DNA of 64,000 nt, from positions 62,001-126,000 of the forward strand of contig NZ_FNMZ01000001.1 in NCBI RefSeq assembly GCF_900106695.1. The letters run 5' to 3'. A program made the translations under genes and the position numbers. This DNA is from Albimonas donghaensis (GTDB lineage: Bacteria > Pseudomonadota > Alphaproteobacteria > Rhodobacterales > Rhodobacteraceae). Under the pieces are notes generated by a model. That model was not told the DNA's origin. It saw nothing but the letters and a program-made list of their open reading frames with translations, and did not search any database. Shown piece by piece: positions 1-8,212 of this stretch; within the stretch, counting starts at the first letter, position 1; every line of letters starts with the position of its first letter.

Positions 1-2
1 CG

Positions 3-1523
3 GGGGACGAGGCGTCGGAGGGGTTCGTGACCTTCGAGACGGCGCTGGGCCGGGGCCGCGGCTATCTCCGCCTGCGCGAAGGCCGCTGCCGCACCCTGCT
101 GCTGTCGCTGGAGGAACTGAAGGGCCATGAGGAGCCGTTGCGCGCCCGCCGTCCCTCGGGTCTCGTCGACGACCCGCAGGGGCGCAACTGGGCCGAGCGT
201 CTCGCCGCCAAGGCCGAAGCCTATGGCGACGCCGCCCAGCCCTATGTGCTGGTGGTGGGGGGCGGGCAGGCGGGGCTGGCGCTGGGCGCCCGGCTGGAGA
301 TGCAGGGCGTGCCCTACCTGATCGTCGACAAGCATCCCCGCGTCGGCGACCAGTGGCGCAACCGCTACAAGGCGCTGACCCTGCATGATCCGGTCTGGTA
401 CGACCACATGCCCTATCTGCCCTTTCCCGATTTCTGGCCGGTCTTCACCCCCAAGGACAAGATGGCCGACTGGCTGGAAGCCTACGCCCACGCGCTGGAA
501 CTGGCGATCTGGACCGGGACCGAGATGCTCGGCGCCGCGCGCAACGAAGCCGATGACGGCTGGACCGTCACCCTCAGGCGCGGCGACCGGACCGTGACCC
601 TCGCCCCCACCCATCTGGTGATGGCGGTGGGCAACGCCGGCTTCCCGCGCCTGCCCGAGTTCGAGGGGGCGGAGACCTTCGCGGGCCCCCAGCTCCATTC
701 CTCGCAATTCGCCAGCGGCGAGGGCATGGCGGGCAGGCGCGTGGTGATCGTGGGGGCCAACAACAGCGCCCATGACATCGCCGCGGATCTGGCGGCGAAC
801 GGCGCGCATCCGGTGATGATCCAGCGGTCCTCGACCCTCATCATCCGCCAGTCCACCCTGACCGACGTGCTGTTCAAGCCGGTCTTCTCGCAGGAGGCCG
901 TGGAGGCCGGGATCACCACCGACCGCGCCGACCTGCTGCTGGTCTCCAACCCGATGCGGGTGCAGGAGGAGAACAACCGCCGCGTCTGGGACGCCATCCG
1001 GGTCGCGGAGAAGCCGTTCTACGACCGCCTGACCGCCGCCGGCTTCCAGCTCGATTTCGGTGAGGACGGCACGGGCCTGATGAAATATCAGCGCGCCGCG
1101 TCGGGGTACTACATCGATGTCGGCGCCTGCGAGATGGTGGCCGACGGGCGCATCGGCATCCGCGCGGGCGTCGGCATCGCGCGGCTGGTCCCCGAGGGGG
1201 TCGAACTGGAGGACGGCGAGGTCCTGCCCGCCGACATGATCGTCCACGCCACCGGCTTCGGCGCGATGGAGGAATGGGTCGCCCGGCTGATCGACCCGGA
1301 GACCGCGGCGCGGGTCGGCCGCTGCTGGGGCTACGGGTCGGGAACCCGCGGCGATCCGGGCCCGTGGGAGGGCGAGCTGCGCAACATGTGGAAGCCCACC
1401 GCGCAGCCGGGCCTCTGGTTCATGGGTGGCAACCTCGCCCAGTCGCGCTTCTATTCGGGCCTGCTCGGGTTGCAGCTGAAGGCGCGCCATGCGGGGCTCG
1501 CCCCCGCGCCGGAGGGCGCCTGA
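3..1523 (+). CDS. Flavin-containing monooxygenase-like NAD(P)/FAD oxidoreductase, 5' end outside window
   Basis: Probable flavin monooxygenase using FAD and NADPH to oxygenate a small organic substrate in the cytoplasm. The frame is open to the window edge, so the N-terminus is missing. The visible part begins with about 70 residues that look like the end of an NTF2-like domain and linker. An FAD-binding Rossmann motif follows (VVGGGQAGLALG, about residues 76-87 counted from the GTG at 27). Then comes the FMO fingerprint FAGPQLHSSQF (about 218-228), matching FxGxxxHSxxF, and a second nucleotide motif VVIVGANNSAHD (about 239-250). Family members of this architecture are near 600 residues, which supports a truncated start. 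The substrate is unknown. The stop codon lies inside a 24-bp tandem repeat. Confidence 0.85.
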   Translation, partial: GDEASEGFVTFETALGRGRGYLRLREGRCRTLLLSLEELKGHEEPLRARRPSGLVDDPQGRNWAERLAAKAEAYGDAAQPYVLVVGGGQAGLALGARLEMQGVPYLIVDKHPRVGDQWRNRYKALTLHDPVWYDHMPYLPFPDFWPVFTPKDKMADWLEAYAHALELAIWTGTEMLGAARNEADDGWTVTLRRGDRTVTLAPTHLVMAVGNAGFPRLPEFEGAETFAGPQLHSSQFASGEGMAGRRVVIVGANNSAHDIAADLAANGAHPVMIQRSSTLIIRQSTLTDVLFKPVFSQEAVEAGITTDRADLLLVSNPMRVQEENNRRVWDAIRVAEKPFYDRLTAAGFQLDFGEDGTGLMKYQRAASGYYIDVGACEMVADGRIGIRAGVGIARLVPEGVELEDGEVLPADMIVHATGFGAMEEWVARLIDPETAARVGRCWGYGSGTRGDPGPWEGELRNMWKPTAQPGLWFMGGNLAQSRFYSGLLGLQLKARHAGLAPAPEGA

Positions 1524-1595
1524 CGCCGGGCGCCGCAGGGCGCCTGACGCCCCGCGCCGCAGGGCGCCTGACCCGGGCGCCGCAGGGCGCCTGAG
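1511..1595. repeat. 24-bp tandem repeat straddling the monooxygenase stop codon
   Basis: Three and a half imperfect copies of a 23-24 bp unit whose conserved core is GCCGCAGGGCGCCTGA. Units are about 1511-1524 (partial), 1525-1548, 1549-1572 and 1573-1595. The stop codon TGA of the monooxygenase is part of the first unit, so each later copy carries its own TGA. Each unit also contains a short inverted repeat (GGCGCC/GGGCGCC). Confidence 0.8.
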
Positions 1596-1602
1596 GCCGG
1601 GC

Positions 1603-1628
1603 GCGCGCCCCGAGATGTCGGGGCGCGC
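1603..1628. terminator. Perfect 11-bp hairpin between convergent genes
   Basis: Arms GCGCGCCCCGA (1603-1613) and TCGGGGCGCGC (1618-1628) are exact inverted copies with a GATG tetraloop. The hairpin lies between the monooxygenase (+) and the NmrA-type gene (-), so it could end transcripts from both sides. There is no T-tract, as is common in GC-rich genomes. Confidence 0.6.
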
Positions 1629-1684
1629 CGTGTCCGGTCATCTCCCGGCCCGGAAGGGGGGAGGCGCGCCCCGCGGGACGCGGT

Positions 1685-2512
1685 TCACGCCGCCGCCGAC
1701 CACGCCCCGGTCCGGGCCGCGTCCCGCGCGAAGGTCGCGAAGTCCCGCGGCGGCCGGCCCAGCGCGCGCTGAACGCCGTCGGCGAGCCGTGCGTTGCGGC
1801 CATCCAGCGTCTCCCGCGCGATCTCCGTCACGATCCCGGCCAGCGCCTCGCCATTGGCCTGCGCCATCGCGTCGTGGAACGCCTCGAAGGACAGCGACAG
1901 GCGGCGCACCGGCCGGCCGAGGGCGTCCGAGAGCGCGTCGGCCATCTCGTCGAAGGTCATCAGGCGCGGGCCGGTGACCTCGTAGATCTCGCCGTCATGG
2001 CCGTCCTCGGTCAGCGCCGCCACGGCGACCTCGGCGATGTCGTCGACATCCACGATGGGCTCACGCACGTCGCCGCCCGGCATGGGCAGCACGCCCGCCT
2101 GCACCGCGTCCAGCAACGCGCCCTCGGAGAAGTTCTGCGCGAACCACGCGGCCCGCACGATGGCGGTGGGGATGCCGGAGGCGCGCACGATCCGCTCCGC
2201 GCGTTCGGCGTGATGCTCTCCGCGCCCGGTCAGCAGCACCAGCCGGGGCAGGCCCATGCGGCGGGCGAGCGCGGCGAAGGCCTCGACCTGCTCCACCGCG
2301 CCGGGAAAGGCGATGTCGGGGAAGTAGGAGACATAGGCCGCGCGGACGCCGTCCAGCGCCGGGGCCCAGGTCTCGGGCCGGTCCCAGTCGAAGGGGATCG
2401 GCGCGCGGCGCGAGCCGGAGCGCACGGCGTGGCCGCGCGCCGAAAGCAGCCGGGCGATGCGCGAGCCGGTCTTGCCGGTGGCGCCGATGACGAGGATGGG
2501 GCGGTCGGTCAT
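1685..2512 (-). CDS. NmrA/NAD(P)H-binding short-chain-reductase-like protein
   Basis: A 275-residue cytoplasmic Rossmann protein of the NmrA-like family of atypical short-chain dehydrogenases. These act as NAD(P)-dependent reductases or redox sensors. The N-terminus MTDRPILVIGATGKTGSRIA carries the GATGxTG dinucleotide motif, and no YxxxK catalytic pair is evident, as usual for NmrA proteins. The frame extends upstream, but the ATG at 2512 is preceded by a good ribosome site (AAGGAG), so I use that start. It is divergent from an AraC regulator 136 bp away, an arrangement often meaning the regulator controls this gene. Substrate unknown. Confidence 0.8.
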   Translation of the reverse strand: MTDRPILVIGATGKTGSRIARLLSARGHAVRSGSRRAPIPFDWDRPETWAPALDGVRAAYVSYFPDIAFPGAVEQVEAFAALARRMGLPRLVLLTGRGEHHAERAERIVRASGIPTAIVRAAWFAQNFSEGALLDAVQAGVLPMPGGDVREPIVDVDDIAEVAVAALTEDGHDGEIYEVTGPRLMTFDEMADALSDALGRPVRRLSLSFEAFHDAMAQANGEALAGIVTEIARETLDGRNARLADGVQRALGRPPRDFATFARDAARTGAWSAAA

Positions 2513-2573
2513 GGGGGATCTCCTTGTGAATGCGATGACCCCGAGATAGCCGGCGCAGGCGGGACGTCCCATT

Positions 2574-2605
2574 CCCGTGCGTCCGCGTCTCTTGCCCGTT
2601 CGTCC
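2574..2605 (+). promoter_or_regulatory. Candidate AraC-family direct-repeat operator
   Basis: CCCGTGCGTCC (2574-2584) and CCCGTTCGTCC (2595-2605) match at 10 of 11 positions. They are in the same orientation and exactly 21 bp apart, the two-helical-turn spacing typical of AraC-family half-sites. They sit in the 136-bp gap between the NmrA-type gene and the AraC gene, just upstream of the latter. A 10-bp palindrome, GGGACGTCCC, lies next to them at 2561-2570. Confidence 0.45.
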
Positions 2606-2648
2606 CGAAATGGTGGACGCAGGGCGTCGGCCGGGCCAGAATGCCCCC

Positions 2649-3644
2649 ATGACCCGTCCCACGCCCCATGTCCCCGACCCCGACGCCCTCGCCCGCCCGC
2701 AGGGCGATCCGCTGGGGGAGATCCTGCACCTGCTCAAGCTGACCGGGACCTTCTATTGCCAGTCCCGTCTCTCGGCCCCCTGGGGCGTCGCCATCCCCGG
2801 CTTCGAGGGCGCGCTCTGCTTCGTCGTCGTCACCCATGGCCGCGGCTGGCTGGAGGTCGGCGACGCCCCGCCCTTCGAGATCGGGCAGGGCGACCTGGTG
2901 TTGGTCACCAACGGCGCGCCGCTGGGCCTGCGCAGCGCCCCCGACGCGCCCCTGCGCACGCTCGATGACCTGCCGATCCGCAAGCTCTCCGCGCTCTACG
3001 AGACGCTGGACTGCGGCGGCGGCGGGGCGGAGACGGGGGTCATGTACGGGCTCGCGCGCATCGACCACGCCGCCGGCGGGATGCTGATGGCGCTGCTGCC
3101 CGACATCCTGCGCATCGACCCGTGGGAGGAGGACGCGGGAAGCTGGCTGCAAGGCACGCTGCAGTTCATCGCCCGCGAGGCGCGCGCGCCGCGTCCGGGC
3201 GGCGAGACGGTGGTCACCCGGCTCGCGGACGTGGTGGTGGTCGAGGCCATCCGCCGCTGGCTCAACACCGCGCCCGAGGCGGATCGCGGCTGGCTGAAGG
3301 CGGCGCGGGATCCGCAGATCGGCCGCGTGCTGGTCGCCATCCACCGGGCGCCGGCGCAGGACTGGTCGGTGGAGCGTCTGGCCGAGGTCGCGGGGATGTC
3401 GCGCTCGGCCTTCTCGGCGCGGTTCACGGCGCTGGTCGGGGCGCCGGCGATGCAATATCTCGCGACCTGGCGGATGCGGCTGGCCTGGCGAGCGCTGGTG
3501 GAGACCGCGAAGCCCGTCGCCGTGATCGCGGCGGAGCTGGGATACCTGTCGGAGCCCGCCTTCAACCGCGCCTTCAAGCGGGTGTTCGACGTCCCCCCCG
3601 GCGAGGCGCGCCGGCGGGGCCGGGCGGAGGCGCGGGCGGCCTGA
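2649..3644 (+). CDS. AraC-family transcriptional regulator with cupin-type N-terminal domain
   Basis: A 331-residue regulator. The N-terminal half (about 15-190) looks like the AraC-associated cupin sensing domain: it starts DPLGEILHLLKLTG and has a small beta-barrel-like VVVTHGRGWLEVG segment. The C-terminal 100 residues hold the double helix-turn-helix, with WSVERLAEVAGMSRSAFSAR as the first and VAVIAAELGYLSEPAFNRAF as the second. The ATG at 2649 starts the conserved domain; upstream codons look non-coding. Divergent from the NmrA-type reductase, the usual target of this subfamily. Inducer unknown. Confidence 0.88.
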   Translation: MTRPTPHVPDPDALARPQGDPLGEILHLLKLTGTFYCQSRLSAPWGVAIPGFEGALCFVVVTHGRGWLEVGDAPPFEIGQGDLVLVTNGAPLGLRSAPDAPLRTLDDLPIRKLSALYETLDCGGGGAETGVMYGLARIDHAAGGMLMALLPDILRIDPWEEDAGSWLQGTLQFIAREARAPRPGGETVVTRLADVVVVEAIRRWLNTAPEADRGWLKAARDPQIGRVLVAIHRAPAQDWSVERLAEVAGMSRSAFSARFTALVGAPAMQYLATWRMRLAWRALVETAKPVAVIAAELGYLSEPAFNRAFKRVFDVPPGEARRRGRAEARAA

Positions 3645-3917
3645 TGCAGGACCGCCGGGGGGCGCCTCCTGCGCGTCGTCGGCATGGCGCGCGCCCCTGA
3701 AGAAAGCGCCGGGCGTCCGCGTGAGCGGCGCGCTGGGGACTTCGGGATCGGACCGGAAAGTCCCGCTCCGGACAGGCCGCGGGGCGCGCGCGTTCCGGCG
3801 GGGTGCGCAGGCGTGTGCGGGCGAGGGCGCGTCCGATCTCGATACGTTTTCCAGCCCGGATGACGCCCCCCGTCGGGCTCGTGATCCGGCCAGGGCCGCG
3901 CGGGCGCCGCTGTCGGT

Positions 3918-4535
3918 TCAGCGTCCGCGACCGGCGGCAGGGCGCCGCCGCCGCCCGGCCAGGATCGCCCGCGCCGCCGCCGCGGCGACCAGCGCGCAGA
4001 GCCCGGCCTTGGTCCACCCCTCCATGATCCCGTCGATCAGCATCGCGTGCAGGATGACCCCCGCCGCGATCAAGGCGCCGAGCAGGAGATGACCCCGCCG
4101 CCACAGCCCCGGCCCCAGCCGCCGCGTCAGCCGGCGACGGAACGCGGCGAGCAGACCCGTGGCGAAGACCGCCCACATCGCCGCCACCCCCCAGACCGAG
4201 AACGGCGTGGGAGAGCGGAGCAGCAGCGCGTCGATCACGTCCGGCGGGCTGGTCAGCCAGAGCGCGCCGACATGCAGGACCACCGCCGCGACCAGCCCCG
4301 CCCCCACCCACGCATGGAGCCGCCTGCCGCGCCGCCCCTCGGCGCCGGGCAGGGCGCCCGCCGCCAGCAGGGGCTGAACCAGCAGCAGCGCCAGCCCGAT
4401 CACCCCGGCGAAGCAGCCGGCGATGTAGACGGGGCCGCGCCAGGCGAGCAGCGGGCTCGTCCCCGCCACCGCCAGCGGAAGCGCGATCGCGACGGCCAGC
4501 GCCGCCCGGACGAGCGTGGGCGGAAGCCTCCGCAC
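3918..4535 (-). CDS. Ferric-reductase-like transmembrane heme protein
   Basis: A 205-residue inner-membrane protein with about six hydrophobic segments, resembling the ferric-reductase-like transmembrane domain (PF01794 type). Candidate heme-b ligands are His74 (RRLHAWVG), His88 (VVLHVGALW), His149 (RRGHLLLG) and His163 (VILHAMLIDG). These form two pairs on two helices, as in this family. It lacks a fused FAD/NAD domain, so it would pass electrons to or from a partner. It lies 5 bp after the intradiol-dioxygenase-like gene in the same direction, so the two are probably cotranscribed and may act together at the periplasmic face. Confidence 0.75.
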   Translation of the reverse strand: MRRLPPTLVRAALAVAIALPLAVAGTSPLLAWRGPVYIAGCFAGVIGLALLLVQPLLAAGALPGAEGRRGRRLHAWVGAGLVAAVVLHVGALWLTSPPDVIDALLLRSPTPFSVWGVAAMWAVFATGLLAAFRRRLTRRLGPGLWRRGHLLLGALIAAGVILHAMLIDGIMEGWTKAGLCALVAAAAARAILAGRRRRPAAGRGR

Positions 4536-4540
4536 CCGGT

Positions 4541-5047
4541 TCAGGCCGGTTGCAGCACGAAATCCGCGCTGAGCGACGTGTCCGACCGGCTCGACATCAC
4601 CGGGCGCAGGAACACGGTGCGGAAGCCGTTGGGATCATGGTCGGCGTCATAGGCGAGATGGGCGTGCGGCTGCCCGAAGGCCGGCACGATCTGCGGCATG
4701 TCCATGCGGAAGGCGCCGGAGGCGTCGGTCAGCGTGGCGCCGTGGCTCTCGGGATCGCGCTCGCGGCCCTCGGTGGTGTGCGCCCAGATCTGGATGCGCA
4801 CCCCCTCCAGCGGCGCCCCGTCGCCGGCGCGGCGCACGGTGCCGCTCATCAGGAAGCCGCCGCCGCCGATGCGGTCGCGGATCGGGGCGCCGGCGCGGTA
4901 GTTGTTGGCCCCGCCGCGCATGGTCTCGGTGGGCGCGAGACCCTGGGCGCGGGCGGGCGCGATCAGGCCGCGGGGGCCGAGGATCAGGGCGCTCGCCGCG
5001 GCGGCGGCGGCGAGAACGGCGCGGCGGGTCTGCGGAACTCGGGTCAT
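4541..5047 (-). CDS. Tat-exported intradiol ring-cleavage dioxygenase-like protein, tyrosine ligands missing
   Basis: A 168-residue protein with a twin-arginine signal (QTRRAVLAAAA, residues 6-16). The mature part has the beta-sandwich hallmarks of intradiol dioxygenases: GVRIQIWAHTTEG near 82-94 and the histidine ligand pair QPHAHLAYD at 127-134. Canonical enzymes bind Fe3+ through two Tyr and two His. Here the first Tyr site reads EGRERDP and the second reads VPAFGQP, so Phe124 stands where a Tyr is expected. Only the HxH pair remains, and ordinary catechol cleavage is doubtful. Cotranscribed with a ferric-reductase-like membrane protein. The ATG at 5047 is chosen because it begins the signal; the longer upstream frame has no protein-like character. 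Confidence 0.72.
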   Translation of the reverse strand: MTRVPQTRRAVLAAAAAASALILGPRGLIAPARAQGLAPTETMRGGANNYRAGAPIRDRIGGGGFLMSGTVRRAGDGAPLEGVRIQIWAHTTEGRERDPESHGATLTDASGAFRMDMPQIVPAFGQPHAHLAYDADHDPNGFRTVFLRPVMSSRSDTSLSADFVLQPA

Positions 5048-5317
5048 CCGTGTCTCTCCTTGCCGGGCGGAGGATAGGGATCGCATGGGCGGACGTCCGA
5101 AAGCTGCCGGAAGCGCGCGGATCGTCCCCCCCACAGCTAGGCGAAATCCGGGCGCGGAGAAATCAACCCCGCGTGAGGGCCCCCGCCCGCCGCGCTTTTC
5201 GCCGCCCCGCCCCCCCGCCTGCGCGCTTTTTCCGCGCCCGCCGCCGGCGCCGGCCATGCTAGTCCGCCCCCGAACCGGACGAGCCGCCGAACCGGCGGCC
5301 GCGAGCGGGAGACGGCG

Positions 5318-6421
5318 ATGACGGAACTGCGCCTCACCAACCTGTCCAAGCGCTTCGGCGGGACCGGCGACGCCCCGGCGGTCGACGGGCTCGACGCCAC
5401 CGTGCGCGACGGGGAGTTCTTCGTGGTTCTCGGCCCCTCGGGCTGCGGAAAGTCCACGCTGCTGCGCCTGATCGCGGGGCTGGAGACGGTCTCGGGCGGG
5501 GAGATCCGCTGCGACGGCGCGCTCTGGTCCGGGGCGGGCGGCCATCTGCGCCCCGAGGACCGCGGCGTCGGCTTCGTGTTCCAGAGCTACGCGCTCTGGC
5601 CCCATCTGACGGTGGAGCGCAACGTCTCCTTCCCCGCCGAGGTCGCCGGCGCCGCGCCGCGGGACTGGAAGGCGCTGGCCGCGAAGCACCTGGAGACGGT
5701 GGGCCTCACCCGCTTCGCCGAGCGTCGCCCGGCCGAGCTTTCGGGCGGGCAGCGGCAGCGGGTGGCGCTGGCGCGGGTGCTGGCCTCGGACGCGCGGCTG
5801 GTGCTGATGGACGAGCCGCTGGCCAATCTCGACCCGCATCTGCGCGCGACGATGGAGGCGGAGTTCCTGGAGTTCCACCGGCTCAGCGGAGCCACGACGG
5901 TCTACATCACCCATGACCAGCGCGAGGCGATGGGCATGGCCGACCGCATCGCGGTGATGATGGACGGGCGGTTCCTTCAGGTGGACGCGCCCGAGACGCT
6001 CTACTGGCGCCCGGCCACGGCGGAGGTGGCGCGCTTCATCGGCCGCGGGGCGCTGCTGCCCGCGACCCGGCGCGGCGGCCGGGTGACGGCGGAGGGGCTG
6101 GGCGAGGTCCCGGCCCGCGACAACCCGGCGCTGGCGGACGGGTTCTGCGCGCTGTTCGTGCGCCCCGAAGAGGTCCGGCTGGGCGGAGACGCGGCGGAGG
6201 GCGGCGCGGAAGCGCGGGTCGTGCGCGCCGTCTATCGCGGCGGCGTGTGGGAACTGACGCTGGACCTCGGCGGTCTGCGGCTGGAGGCGGTCGGCCCCGC
6301 CCGCGTCCGGGTCGGCGACATCGTCCGCGCCACGGTCGCGGGCGGCTGGCCGCTTCCCGCGCCGGAGGGTTTCCCGATGTCGCGCAACGCCGTGGAAGAC
6401 GCGTTCGTTCCCGCGGAGTAG
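5318..6421 (+). CDS. ABC transporter ATP-binding protein (FbpC/PotA type)
   Basis: A 367-residue importer ATPase. Walker A is GPSGCGKST (39-47), the Q-loop is FVFQSYALWPHLTVERNV, the signature is LSGGQRQR, Walker B is LVLMDEPLANLD, and the switch is THDQREAMGMADR. A C-terminal TOBE-like beta domain (about 265-350) marks the Fe3+/polyamine/aminoethylphosphonate group. The start has GGGAG about 8 nt upstream. It should energise the permease and binding protein encoded just downstream, but those genes point the other way. Ferric iron is the likeliest substrate by family; aminoethylphosphonate or another solute cannot be excluded. Confidence 0.88.
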   Translation: MTELRLTNLSKRFGGTGDAPAVDGLDATVRDGEFFVVLGPSGCGKSTLLRLIAGLETVSGGEIRCDGALWSGAGGHLRPEDRGVGFVFQSYALWPHLTVERNVSFPAEVAGAAPRDWKALAAKHLETVGLTRFAERRPAELSGGQRQRVALARVLASDARLVLMDEPLANLDPHLRATMEAEFLEFHRLSGATTVYITHDQREAMGMADRIAVMMDGRFLQVDAPETLYWRPATAEVARFIGRGALLPATRRGGRVTAEGLGEVPARDNPALADGFCALFVRPEEVRLGGDAAEGGAEARVVRAVYRGGVWELTLDLGGLRLEAVGPARVRVGDIVRATVAGGWPLPAPEGFPMSRNAVEDAFVPAE

Positions 6422-6475
6422 GCGCGCTCCGGCGCGGTCGGTTCGGTCTTCCTCGTCTCGGTCCAGTCGGGCGTC

Positions 6476-8212
6476 TCAATCCAGCCAGGGGATCGTTCCA
6501 CGGGGCAGGCGCCTTCCCAATCGGGTCAGCGCCGCCATCAGCAGCGCCGTGACCGCCAGCGTCACCGTCGCCATGGCCGAGGCCAGCGCCGTGTAGCCGC
6601 CATCCTCGAAATTGAAGATCACCGTGCCGATGGTCTCGGACCCGCGCGACCACAGCAGGGCGGAGACGGTGACCTCGTTGTAGGCGGTCATGAACACCAG
6701 GATCGCGCCCGAGGCCGCCGCCGGCGCCGTGGCCGGCCCGAAGATCCGCCGCAGCCGCGCCCCCAGCCCCGCGCCCGCCACCCGCGCCGCGTCGTCGAGG
6801 CTGGGGTCCAACTGGGCGTAGGCCGCCATCACCGGCTTCAGCCCCACGGTCATGAAGCGGATCAGGTAGGCGAGGAAGATCACCGCCAGCGAGCCGTAGA
6901 GGCTGACGCCGAGCCAGGGCAGCGGCTTCGCGAAGATCAGGATCAGCGCGATGGACAGCACCAGTCCGGGCAGGGCGTAGGCCATGTCCCCCAGCGCCGT
7001 CGCCGCGGCGACCAGCCGTCCGCCCCGCCCGCCCTGCGTGAAATATCCCAGCGCCACCGCGAACACCGCCAGCGTCGCCGCGGCCCCGCCCGCGATCAGG
7101 AAGGAATTGGCGAAGGCGCGCAGGGTGACCTCCTGCTCCAGCAGCACCTCGCGGAAATTGGCCAGCGTCAGGGTCTGCAGGTTCAGCGTCACCCCGTAGG
7201 TGGAAACCAGCGCGGTGGAGATCAGCGAGACCAGCGGCAGCACCAGCGTCGCCAGCACCGCCAGCGCCAGCCCGGTTTCCGCCGCCGGACGCATGGGCCC
7301 CAGCGCGAAGGCCAGCGGGCGGGAGGGCGGGCCGATGCTCTCGGCCCTCGCGCGCCGCTCCAGCCCGCGTTGCAGAAGCGAGGCGACCAGCGCCGCCAGC
7401 GCCATGACGGTGGCCAGCACCGCCACGTCGCGCAGCACCGAGGGGCCGAAGCTGGACAGCTTCTGATAGATCAGCACCGGCAGCGTGTGATAGCCGGCCG
7501 GAATGCCCAGCAGGGCAGGGATCCCGAAATTGCCGAGGCCGGAGACGAAGGCCAGCATGAACCCCGCCGCCAGATGCGGGGCCAGCATCGGCAGCAGGAT
7601 CCGGCGCAGGATGGCGAAGGGGCGGGCGCCCGACAGCCGCGCCGCCTCGATCGCCTCGCGGGGCAGGGCGCGCAGGCCGGCGCGCACCAGCAGCATCACC
7701 AGCGGCGCGTGCTGGATGGCGAGCAGCAGCACGATCCCGCCGGGCGAATAAAGCGGATGGGTCGAGCCCAGCGGCGGCGCGATCCCCAGCGTGCGCAGCA
7801 GCACGCTGGACGGGCCCAGCGACTGGATCCAGGCGATGGCCGTCACATGCGGCGGGATCATCATCGGGACCATGACCAGGAACACGAACCCGGCCTTGAA
7901 GCGGATGTCGGTCAGCCCCAGCAGCAACGCGCAGCCCGCCCCGAAGACCAGCGCCAGCGCCGCCGCGGCGAGGCTCGTCTCCAGCGACCGGCGCAGCCCG
8001 CGCAGCACGGTCTCGTCCCCCAGCGCCTCGGCCAGCGGGATCAGCGTCAGCCCCTCGGGGCCGGAGATCCCGGCCAGCAGCAGCCGCGCGAAGGGCAGGC
8101 CGATGACGACCAGCGCGGCAAGCGCGAGGGCGGCGGGCCATATCCGCCCGCCGCCCCCGTTCATCGTCCCGCGCGCGACCCCGCGCGCGGGGCTCGTGAC
8201 GCCGAAGGCCAT
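6476..8212 (-). CDS. ABC transporter permease, duplicated domain (FbpB type)
   Basis: A 578-residue inner-membrane permease made of two homologous halves of about six segments each, as in FbpB/SfuB ferric-iron permeases. Each half carries an EAA-type coupling loop: LPREAIEAARLSGARPF in the first and LDDAARVAGAGLGAR in the second. Its ATG overlaps the stop of the binding-protein gene by one base (TGATG), so translation is probably coupled. The matching ATPase gene ends 54 bp away in the convergent orientation. Substrate assignment rests on the family only. Confidence 0.86.
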   Translation of the reverse strand: MAFGVTSPARGVARGTMNGGGGRIWPAALALAALVVIGLPFARLLLAGISGPEGLTLIPLAEALGDETVLRGLRRSLETSLAAAALALVFGAGCALLLGLTDIRFKAGFVFLVMVPMMIPPHVTAIAWIQSLGPSSVLLRTLGIAPPLGSTHPLYSPGGIVLLLAIQHAPLVMLLVRAGLRALPREAIEAARLSGARPFAILRRILLPMLAPHLAAGFMLAFVSGLGNFGIPALLGIPAGYHTLPVLIYQKLSSFGPSVLRDVAVLATVMALAALVASLLQRGLERRARAESIGPPSRPLAFALGPMRPAAETGLALAVLATLVLPLVSLISTALVSTYGVTLNLQTLTLANFREVLLEQEVTLRAFANSFLIAGGAAATLAVFAVALGYFTQGGRGGRLVAAATALGDMAYALPGLVLSIALILIFAKPLPWLGVSLYGSLAVIFLAYLIRFMTVGLKPVMAAYAQLDPSLDDAARVAGAGLGARLRRIFGPATAPAAASGAILVFMTAYNEVTVSALLWSRGSETIGTVIFNFEDGGYTALASAMATVTLAVTALLMAALTRLGRRLPRGTIPWLD

